Part shown: piece after piece, positions 8,365 to 12,264 of the stretch | Layout of the letters: every line of letters begins with the position of its first letter | How positions within the stretch are numbered: position 1 is the stretch's first letter | Program-made: the position numbers and the translations under genes | Source of the DNA: Treponema sp. | Lineage (GTDB): Bacteria > Spirochaetota > Spirochaetia > Treponematales > Treponemataceae | Assembly: GCA_016294035.1 (NCBI GenBank) | Contig: JAEDCT010000038.1 | Span: 1-12,264, forward strand | Direction of reading: 5' to 3' | DNA length: 12,264 nucleotides | Notes under the pieces: model-generated | Told to the model about the DNA's origin: nothing | What the model saw: only the letters and a program-made list of their open reading frames with translations | Database searches by the model: none

Positions 8365-9033
8365 TTAATTAATTTTGTATCCAACACCACGAACTGTTTC
8401 TATAAGTTCACCCGCATCTTCAAGTTTTTGACGCAAGGTTTTTATGTGAACATCCACCGTTCTGCTTTCAATATCAACATCAATTTTCCATACTGAATCC
8501 AGAATCTGTTCACGAGTCATGACTTTTCCATGATTCTGCAAGAGAAGAGTAAGAAGGTCAAATTCCTTTACCGTAAGAAAAATCTGGCGATTCTTCACAA
8601 AGACAGAATGCTTTGAAACATCAACTTTCAGATTTCCTAATTCAAGTATTTCAGAAGATTCCTTTGTTTTTTCATATCGCCTGAGGACTGCCTTTATTCT
8701 TGATATCAATGCCATCATTCCAAAAGGTTTCGTGATGTAGTCATCAGCACCAGCGTCAAGGCCAGTAACAACATCAAATTCCGTATCCTTTGCAGTAAGC
8801 ATTATCGTAGGAATTGATTTGAACTGTGAGGAATAGCGCAGTTTTTTTAGAATTGTGATTCCGTCTTCTTCCGGCAGCATTATATCAAGCAGAATAAGAT
8901 CGGGAATATAATTTTCTATAGATTTCCAGAAATCAGAAGGACGCTCAAAACAACTGCATTCATACCCATGACTTTGCAGCGTATATGCAATGAGTTTCCT
9001 GATATTTTCATCATCTTCAAGAATATATATCAT
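8365..9033 (-). CDS. phoB: PhoB/OmpR-family response regulator
   Basis: A 222-aa two-domain regulator. The receiver domain (1-118) has acidic pair Asp7-Asp8, phospho-acceptor Asp50 in LILLDIMLP, Thr80 and Lys102 in ITKPF, all intact. The winged-helix DNA-binding domain (about 125-222) shows LTVKEFDLLTLLLQNHGKVMTREQILDSVW and ends with VDVHIKTLRQKLEDAG and TVRGVGYKIN, typical of OmpR/PhoB. It is the first gene of the phoB-phoR operon. It is assigned to phosphate control because of its PhoR-type partner, the surrounding phosphate genes, and a Pho-box-like repeat in its own promoter that is 16/17 identical to the one before the Na/Pi cotransporter, implying autoregulation. The ATG at 9033 has almost no Shine-Dalgarno (an AAG in an AT-rich TATATATAAG stretch), so translation initiation may be weak or unstructured-leader driven. 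Confidence 0.93.
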   Translation of the reverse strand: MIYILEDDENIRKLIAYTLQSHGYECSCFERPSDFWKSIENYIPDLILLDIMLPEEDGITILKKLRYSSQFKSIPTIMLTAKDTEFDVVTGLDAGADDYITKPFGMMALISRIKAVLRRYEKTKESSEILELGNLKVDVSKHSVFVKNRQIFLTVKEFDLLTLLLQNHGKVMTREQILDSVWKIDVDIESRTVDVHIKTLRQKLEDAGELIETVRGVGYKIN

Positions 9034-9056
9034 ATACTTATATATATAGATTTTGG

Positions 9057-9096
9057 ATATAAAAAATCAATTATAAATTTGTAAAATTTAAGTAAA
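9057..9096 (-). promoter_or_regulatory. Predicted Pho box and promoter of phoB-phoR
   Basis: On the minus strand, TTTACT at 9096-9091 and TTTACA at 9085-9080 are spaced with an 11-bp period (TTTACT-TAAAT-TTTACA). This 17-bp unit differs at one base from the one at 5903-5887 before the Na/Pi cotransporter. The proximal repeat can act as -35, with TTATAT at 9062-9057 as -10 after 17 bp. Its placement 47-63 bp upstream of the phoB ATG fits positive autoregulation. Confidence 0.6.
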
Positions 9097-9105
9097 AAAC
9101 CGCAC

Positions 9106-9381
9106 ATGCTATCACCAAAAAATGTGATTACATGTGCCTGGAAGGTTTTAAACATAACAGAATCAGTCATGACCGATGTTCGTGAATGGCAGAACAGACC
9201 GCTTGAAAAATCATATCCGATACTTTTTCTGGACGCCTTACGCATAAACTCAAGGCAGGACGGCAAAAAACTTTATGTGGCCTTGCAATCAATACTGAGA
9301 GCGTTGACGTGCGTGTTCCCGACTATAATTACCCCTGCCATTTACACAGAATTTATGACATGCTATATGGAGAGTTTTTAG
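9106..9381 (+). pseudogene. Decayed IS256-family (mutator) transposase fragment
   Basis: An open frame of 91 codons from an ATG at 9106. Residues about 17-55, including TDVREWQNRPLEKSYPILFLDALRI and RQDGKK, match the well-known core of IS256/mutator-type transposases (WQNRPLEEVYPIVFLDAI...R.DG), which surrounds the first catalytic Asp (here the Asp of FLDAL). Such proteins are about 400 aa; here both sides of the core are gone, and recognisable similarity stops near base 9285. The remaining C-terminal residues do not look like a transposase. No terminal inverted repeats or target duplication could be recognised. It is a dead remnant, lying between the phoB promoter and the toxin-antitoxin-like operon, and marks the border between the phosphate region and the accessory region. 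Confidence 0.75.
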
Positions 9382-9413
9382 AAGTTTTCTGCAATAAGAG
9401 TGAGTATATAAAA

Positions 9414-9443
9414 TTGACAAACCTACTTCTACAGCAGTACAAT
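9414..9443 (+). promoter_or_regulatory. Strong sigma-70-type promoter of the DUF3990-XRE operon
   Basis: A perfect -35 box TTGACA (9414-9419) is followed after 18 bp by TACAAT (9438-9443), one base from the -10 consensus. The expected transcription start, near 9450, falls inside the palindrome at 9443-9470, so a bound repressor would block this promoter. Confidence 0.75.
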
Positions 9444-9470
9444 ATTAGTAACTCTGTAGAGTTATTAATA
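9443..9470 (+). promoter_or_regulatory. Operator-like palindrome of the DUF3990-XRE operon
   Basis: A 28-bp interrupted palindrome: TATTA, one unpaired base, TAACTC, 4-base centre TGTA, GAGTTA, one unpaired base, TAATA. All 11 base pairs of the two arms match. It spans the end of the -10 box and the predicted start site, the standard position for autorepression by a helix-turn-helix antitoxin. The second gene of the operon carries such a domain, so it is the likely ligand. Confidence 0.65.
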
Positions 9471-9480
9471 AGGGGGTGAT
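9471..9480 (+). promoter_or_regulatory. Near-perfect ribosome binding site of the DUF3990 gene
   Basis: AGGGGGTGAT lies just before the ATG at 9484 and matches the AGGAGGTGAT anti-16S complement except for one base. It fixes the start codon and predicts strong translation of the first gene when the operon is on. Confidence 0.7.
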
Positions 9481-9483
9481 ATT

Positions 9484-10155
9484 ATGTCAAAGATTGACTT
9501 GTATCATGGTTCGCCGAATATTCTGGAAAAACCTCTTTTTGGACATGGGAAAACCTGGAATGATTATGGGTCTGGATTTTATTGTACGGAGCAAAAAGAG
9601 CTTGCAAAAGAATGGGCTGTTTCTGATGCTTCAAACGGATATGCAAATAAATACACCCTGGAAACAAAAGATTTGCTGCTCTTAAATCTTGGTGATTACA
9701 CTATGCTCCATTGGCTTGCAGTCCTTGTCCAGCATCGTGAGTTTCAAACAACGACACCCATAATGAAGCGTGGAAAAGATTATTTAAAAGCACATTTTTA
9801 TCTGCCTGTTGAAAATTATGATTTGATCCGTGGCTACCGTGCAGACGATTCCTATTTTTCTTTTGCAAAGGCATTTCTTACAAATCAGATTTCATATATG
9901 CAACTGTCATACGCAATGAAACTTGGAAAATTAGGCGAGCAGGTTGTTCTGAAAAGTAAAAAATCCTTTGAGCGGATTAAGTTTAAAGATTATGAACTTG
10001 CCGACTATCACGAATATTTTCCAAAGAAAAAGGAGCGTGATGAAAAGGCAAGAAGTAATTATCGAAAATTACTTGAAGAAGATGATATTGAAGGACTTTT
10101 TATGCGTGATATTTTACGCGAGGAGATAAAAGCAGATGATTCACGCCTACAATAA
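9484..10155 (+). CDS. DUF3990 (ADP-ribosyltransferase-like) protein, probable toxin
   Basis: A 223-aa protein with the DUF3990 (PF13151) pattern: LYHGSPNILEKP at residues 6-17, then NDYGSGFYCTEQKELAKEWA at 26-45. This LYHG ... GxGFYxT ... A-x-x-WA layout resembles the first two strands of ADP-ribosyltransferase folds, with His8 and Tyr33 as possible NAD-binding residues. GEQVVLKSKKSFERIKF (about 151-167) may supply the third motif (Glu152/Gln153). The C-terminus (about 175-223) is highly charged and helical. It is the first gene of a two-gene operon behind a strong promoter, a palindromic operator and a strong ribosome binding site, overlapping the XRE regulator gene by 20 bp. This is the layout of a toxin-antitoxin pair, with the DUF3990 protein as presumed toxin. 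The family call comes from motif recognition; catalytic activity and target are inference. No signal peptide or membrane segment is seen. Confidence 0.8.
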   Translation: MSKIDLYHGSPNILEKPLFGHGKTWNDYGSGFYCTEQKELAKEWAVSDASNGYANKYTLETKDLLLLNLGDYTMLHWLAVLVQHREFQTTTPIMKRGKDYLKAHFYLPVENYDLIRGYRADDSYFSFAKAFLTNQISYMQLSYAMKLGKLGEQVVLKSKKSFERIKFKDYELADYHEYFPKKKERDEKARSNYRKLLEEDDIEGLFMRDILREEIKADDSRLQ

Positions 10156-10771
10156 AGAATATGTATCTGACGCAATGGAAAATCTCGGGGAAGCTTTTGA
10201 TTATGCCGTTCATGCCCAGAATCTTAACCTGAATAGATTTTCATCTCTTTTTGTTAATGCAAGCGCATCAAAATCGATTGAGAACGGAAATCCAAAATAT
10301 ATAAGCGGAATGTCTGGAACGGAACTGGCATTGACGGTGCTTAGTCAGAATGGTATTGAGGCAAAGCCTGTAAAATCTCTTGTTAATTATGAAAAATCTT
10401 CTGAATACTGGAGCGGCTGGATCCTGGCATATTACCAGTGGTATTCAGGCAAAAGCTTTGGGACAATCCTGAAATATCTTCCTGCTGAAAAAATAAACAG
10501 AATGTATAATCCGCTTCATGAGGCACCGGAACAAAAGTTTGTGGAGATAGCAAATAAAATCATTTCGGAAAATGAAAGGAAATCAAAATTACAAGAACTT
10601 CGTAAGCTTGCTGGTCTTACCCAAAAGGAGTTGTCGGTGCGTTCAGGAGTGAATCTTCGTACCTTGCAGCAGTATGAGAATCTTTCTAAAGATATAAATA
10701 AAGCATCAGGGAATATACTTTTGGCATTGTGCAAGGTTCTTACTTGCGATGTGCGTGATATTTGCTCATAG
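10136..10771 (+). CDS. Antitoxin-like regulator with C-terminal XRE helix-turn-helix
   Basis: A 211-aa protein. Residues 151-209 form a Cro/CI-type (XRE) helix-turn-helix: LQELRKLAGLTQKELSVRSG, then VNLRTLQQYE and a final helical LLALCKVL. The first 145 residues are a separate domain: EYVSDAMENLGEAFDYAV (8-25) and ENGNPKYISGMSGTELALTVL (49-69), then an aromatic segment YWSGWILAYYQWYSGKSFG (91-109). I recall this arrangement from regulators encoded beside DUF3990 genes, but know no assigned function for the N-terminal part; it probably contacts the toxin. The start at 10136 overlaps the toxin gene by 20 bp, with AGGAG at 10121-10125, 10 nt upstream; the next in-frame Met (10175) would cut into the conserved N-terminus. 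It most likely neutralises the upstream protein and represses the operon through the palindrome at 9443-9470. Confidence 0.8.
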   Translation: MIHAYNKEYVSDAMENLGEAFDYAVHAQNLNLNRFSSLFVNASASKSIENGNPKYISGMSGTELALTVLSQNGIEAKPVKSLVNYEKSSEYWSGWILAYYQWYSGKSFGTILKYLPAEKINRMYNPLHEAPEQKFVEIANKIISENERKSKLQELRKLAGLTQKELSVRSGVNLRTLQQYENLSKDINKASGNILLALCKVLTCDVRDICS

Positions 10772-10938
10772 TTTTTTGAGAAAAATATCTGATTACTGCA
10801 CTTGATGCAAAGACTGAAAAAATAAAAAAGCCCTATACGACCATATCAGCAACTTTAAAAAAAATTTTTAGTTCTCAAAAATAGAGGTCCTTTGACGGTT
10901 ACTTTATTTTGAACAGAAGCTCCATTTTTCTCAAAAAA
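10772..10938. repeat. Pair of perfect 15-bp inverted repeats, 167 bp end to end
   Basis: The arm at 10772-10786 (TTTTTTGAGAAAAAT) starts on the base after the XRE stop codon. Its exact reverse complement is at 10924-10938. A partial further copy (TTCTCAAAAA) lies near 10872-10881. Between the arms the sequence is AT-rich with no credible gene. The arms are low in complexity, so chance is not negligible. They could be ends of a small non-autonomous element or parts of opposing terminators; the right arm includes the T-tract of the minus-strand terminator. Confidence 0.4.
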
Positions 10939-10965
10939 AGAAGACTGCCTGAAAAAGACAGCCTT
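10933..10965 (-). terminator. Rho-independent terminator, minus strand
   Basis: Read on the minus strand, AAGGCTGTCT (10965-10956) pairs with AGGCAGTCTT (10950-10941), with two G-U wobbles and a 5-nt loop, followed after one C by seven T (10939-10933). On the plus strand the two wobbles become A-C mismatches, so the hairpin works for leftward transcription. It probably ends transcripts from the GNAT unit to the right, protecting the XRE operon. Confidence 0.7.
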
Positions 10966-10982
10966 AGTTGATTTATTTTTAA

Positions 10983-11082
10983 GGATTCTTATTGACAAGC
11001 TGGGGTCTTATATGTGTGTTGTGTGCTATTTCTATTTATAAATAAACTTTGTTACATCCTTTCAATTAAATCAGCCATTTCA
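10983..11082. other. Non-coding gap right of the terminator
   Basis: Together with 10772-10982 and the repeat region to 11313, this makes about 540 bases with no firmly supported gene. A TTGACA at 10992-10997 has no -10 box at a usable distance. On the minus strand a 12-codon frame MFDEMADLIERM ends near 11047; it looks like a gene tail but has no body or ribosome binding site. Nothing else is recognised here. Confidence 0.4.
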
Positions 11083-11304
11083 TCAAACATTTATTGTTTC
11101 ATTAAATTTCCTCTGATTTTGCGTTAGCAAAATCGAATCCGTGTGGCAATTCGGGGGCGTTGCGGGGGTGTCCCCCGCAGAGGGGGTAGCCGATTCTTTA
11201 GATGAGGCGCAGGGGGAGACTTCCCCCACATGCTCATTTAAACGAATGTTTTTTGTGACAGTATGAGATTTTGTATTGTTTAGTTTCTCTGTTTTCTCTG
11301 ACAT
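11083..11304 (-). CDS. Doubtful 73-aa frame across the GC-rich repeat
   Basis: The frame starts 9 bases after the GNAT stop with a weak AGGG, so it could be a third gene of that operon. However, most of its length is the GC-rich hairpin repeat, giving a peptide rich in Ser, Pro, Thr and Ala (ESATPSAGDTPATPP) with no domain, and its first 30 codons are low-complexity and contain the left 23-bp inverted repeat. It is probably a non-coding repeat that happens to be open. No function is suggested. Confidence 0.2.
   Translation of the reverse strand: MSEKTEKLNNTKSHTVTKNIRLNEHVGEVSPCASSKESATPSAGDTPATPPNCHTDSILLTQNQRKFNETINV
11115..11237. repeat. GC-rich composite hairpin repeat
   Basis: In about 120 bp there are three hairpin-forming units: GATTTTGC-gtta-GCAAAATC (11115-11134), TGCGGGGG-TGT-CCCCCGCA (about 11160-11178), and GGGGG-agactt-CCCCC (about 11212-11227). 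The pair GAATC (about 11135) and GATTC (about 11193) brackets the central hairpin. Local GC content is far above the rest of the window, and G-runs of five recur. This looks like a mobile, multi-copy intergenic repeat (REP/BIME-like) or a folded recombination site downstream of the GNAT gene. Copy number cannot be judged from one window. Confidence 0.6.
11241..11263 (-). repeat. Left arm of a 23-bp inverted repeat flanking the GNAT unit
   Basis: Read on the minus strand, this starts TACTGTCACAAAAAACATTC. It matches 12193-12215 on the plus strand at 19 of 23 positions, with 13 consecutive identical bases (TGTCACAAAAAAC). The arms point inward toward each other and enclose about 930 bp holding the GNAT gene and its partner. 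Confidence 0.6.
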
Positions 11305-11313
11305 TTTTTTACC

Positions 11314-11889
11314 CTACAAAATCTGATACATAAAAACACAGCCGTCATCGTACTTTGGCTTTACATGGAACTGAACAAACTGCTCCTGTTCTGGCGGAAG
11401 GCGGGAAAAGCCCATCTTTGAGTAATGTTCGATGAGTTTATCGTTCGGAAGAGCGTAAATGTAAAGGGCATGGATTCCTATGTATTTGGCCAAACAACGA
11501 GAAATGGGAAGCACAAAGTATTCAAAAGTATATGTTCCCAATTTATTTACATCGGGATGGTTTTTCCTGTAATTGTGATTAACGGCAAAATTTGAAAGCT
11601 CTATTGCGGGAATTGAATCAAATTTTTCGTCTTGAACCTGCATTGTTATCAAACCTGTGCGAATAGAAAAATAACTTGCAATTTCTTTTGTGGTCTTGTC
11701 TTTTACTAAATATGTGCGACTAAAGTTGTTTTCTTCATCATCGGATGAAACATATTTTAAATAATTCTCAAGCCCTTTTGCGTTTTTTCCTACTTCAAAT
11801 TGTTCAATAAGTTCTGCGTTTTCTTTTGAGTCCAAAAGATGTTCTATTGTGTAAGAATTTGTATCGTAAACAGAAAACTCAACAATCAT
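11314..11889 (-). CDS. GNAT-fold acetyltransferase, possible toxin
   Basis: A 191-aa protein with a GNAT layout: IPAIELSNFAVNHNYR at 93-108 (the strand 4 region that usually reads hLxxLAVxxxYR), the acetyl-CoA loop reduced to VNKLGTY (114-120), a helix FEYFVLPISRCLAKYIGIHAL and then YIYALPNDKLIEHYSKMGF (143-161) with the family's Asn and terminal Tyr/Gly-Phe. The pyrophosphate loop R/Q-x-x-G-x-G/A is only partly kept, with a stretch of RKNHPD inserted before it, so CoA binding is likely but unusual. The acetyl acceptor is unknown. It overlaps the 61-aa gene by 4 bp (ATGA), the arrangement of GNAT toxin-antitoxin operons (TacT/AtaT type), but the partner does not look like the usual ribbon-helix-helix antitoxin. 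The ATG at 11889 is fixed by the overlap. The fold call is good; the toxin role is inference from size and context. Confidence 0.75.
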   Translation of the reverse strand: MIVEFSVYDTNSYTIEHLLDSKENAELIEQFEVGKNAKGLENYLKYVSSDDEENNFSRTYLVKDKTTKEIASYFSIRTGLITMQVQDEKFDSIPAIELSNFAVNHNYRKNHPDVNKLGTYTFEYFVLPISRCLAKYIGIHALYIYALPNDKLIEHYSKMGFSRLPPEQEQFVQFHVKPKYDDGCVFMYQIL

Positions 11890-12071
11890 TTTTGCAGAAC
11901 CTCAAGAATTCTCTTTCGATCTTCTTCCTGTGCTTTCTGCATTGATTTTTCAAACTCCAAATTCTCTTTGTGCATTTGGGTAAAATCAGGCTTTGGAGTA
12001 TTCAGTATATATGAAAGAGGATTTGATTCTTTTTTTTGCTCAGATAAATATTCTTTTGTTATTGTTCGCAT
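11886..12071 (-). CDS. 61-aa charged protein upstream of GNAT, possible antitoxin
   Basis: The frame is open to an ATG at 12167 (93 aa), but the ATG at 12071 is chosen because GGGAGG (12086-12081 on the minus strand) lies 9 nt before it; the 32 extra residues are basic, lack a good ribosome binding site and overlap the likely -10 box. The protein starts MRTITKEYLSEQKKESNPLS, contains a YILNTPKPDF linker, and ends in a strongly charged amphipathic helix (about 37-61, with EFEKSMQKAQEEDRKRILEVL). No domain is recognised and no helix-turn-helix or ribbon-helix-helix is visible. Its stop overlaps the GNAT ATG. Size, charge and order (small gene first) fit an antitoxin with a disordered or helical toxin-binding tail; this is inference. 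Confidence 0.65.
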   Translation of the reverse strand: MRTITKEYLSEQKKESNPLSYILNTPKPDFTQMHKENLEFEKSMQKAQEEDRKRILEVLQK

Positions 12072-12155
12072 ACAAGTCTTCCTCCCGATTTTTTTTACAT
12101 GAACTGTTCTCTTGGAACGTTTCTCATAATTCAATCCTTCATTTTCTTGTACTCC

Positions 12156-12184
12156 ATTATATCCCATTTTTTTTGCTTTTGGAA
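12156..12184 (-). promoter_or_regulatory. Candidate promoter of the 61-aa/GNAT unit
   Basis: On the minus strand a perfect TATAAT at 12161-12156 is preceded, after 17 bp, by a poor -35 (TTCCAA, 12184-12179). It would give a leader of about 80 nt before the ATG at 12071. The right arm of the 23-bp inverted repeat lies directly upstream. Confidence 0.4.
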
Positions 12185-12192
12185 TAACTAAC

Positions 12193-12215
12193 TATTGTCA
12201 CAAAAAACGTTGGTA
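12193..12215 (+). repeat. Right arm of the 23-bp inverted repeat flanking the GNAT unit
   Basis: This arm starts TATTGTCACAAAAAACGTTG and continues GTA. It is the inverted partner of 11241-11263 (19/23 identical). It sits upstream of the candidate promoter of the GNAT unit; the remaining bases to 12264 hold no recognisable gene. Confidence 0.6.
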
Positions 12216-12264
12216 ACTTGTAAAGAATAATTCCCCAGTTTTCCGTCAGAAATTGCAACATTTT

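Larger units (their letters stand above)
9207..9479 (+). other. Open frame with coding-like 3' end, possibly a gene tail
   Basis: In the third frame there is no stop from 9207 to the TGA at 9477-9479, and no ATG until 9360 (GTG at 9309). The part from about 9297 reads ESVDVRVPDYNYPCHLHRIY and on to MLYGEFLEVFCN, which has a protein-like composition but no family I recognise. It overlaps the transposase remnant and then runs through the promoter and operator of the next operon, stopping in its ribosome binding site. It is either the tail of a gene truncated by the IS256-type insertion or an accidental open frame. Not called as a gene. Confidence 0.25.

Noticed and set aside
8321..8390. Upstream extension of the histidine kinase to a GTG at 8390 (468 aa).
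   Set aside because: The extra 23 residues overlap the phoB 3' end in another frame, add nothing family-like, and lack a ribosome binding site, while the ATG at 8321 has GGAAGGA before it.
10992..11013. TTGACA near 10992 with TTATAT at 11008 as a rightward promoter.
   Set aside because: The spacer is only 10 bp and no gene follows on the plus strand.
11100..11270. CRISPR array or classical integron attC site in the repeat region.
   Set aside because: No regularly spaced identical repeats; GTTAGC-type core sites do not fit the GTTRRRY/RYYYAAC consensus by eye, so attC is mentioned only as something to test.
12072..12167. Upstream extension of the 61-aa gene to an ATG at 12167 (93 aa).
   Set aside because: That ATG precedes the TATAAT that is the best -10 box and has no ribosome binding site; the ATG at 12071 has GGGAGG 9 nt upstream.

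Overview
The window is AT-rich and gene-dense, apart from one GC-rich patch near 11145-11235. Gene content suggests a host-associated, low-GC anaerobe, most like a treponeme (spirochaete). This is inferred from overall gene style; no 16S or other phylogenetic marker is present, and a Firmicute cannot be excluded.

Left two thirds (1-9100): a phosphate-handling region. It holds the 3' half of an alkaline phosphatase with its terminator, a short relic resembling the C-terminal helix of PhoU / Na-Pi cotransporter proteins, and a tightly coupled ppk1-pfk pair (polyphosphate kinase, 6-phosphofructokinase). Facing these is a Na/Pi cotransporter gene on the minus strand, then a divergent YitT-family membrane protein, then a minus-strand phoB-phoR two-component operon. 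A nearly identical 17-bp direct repeat (TGTAAA-N5-WGTAAA; TTTACW-N5-TTTACA on the minus strand, 11-bp period) lies upstream of both the Na/Pi cotransporter and phoB. It looks like a PhoB binding site, so PhoB probably activates itself and phosphate uptake when phosphate is scarce, with alkaline phosphatase freeing phosphate outside the cell and PPK storing it.

Right third (9100-12264): an accessory region. It starts with a decayed IS256-type transposase fragment behind the phoB promoter. Next is a two-gene toxin-antitoxin-like operon (DUF3990 ADP-ribosyltransferase-like protein plus a regulator with a C-terminal XRE helix-turn-helix) with a strong promoter, a 28-bp operator-like palindrome and an excellent ribosome binding site. 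After a 540-bp low-coding stretch with a minus-strand terminator and a GC-rich hairpin repeat comes a second two-gene unit on the minus strand: an unrecognised 61-aa charged protein overlapping a divergent GNAT acetyltransferase. A 23-bp imperfect inverted repeat (19/23) brackets this second unit, suggesting a mobile or cassette-like module.

The best candidates for something undescribed are the 61-aa/GNAT pair with its flanking inverted repeats and GC-rich repeat, and the DUF3990-XRE pair. The PFK with altered active-site residues is also worth a look.
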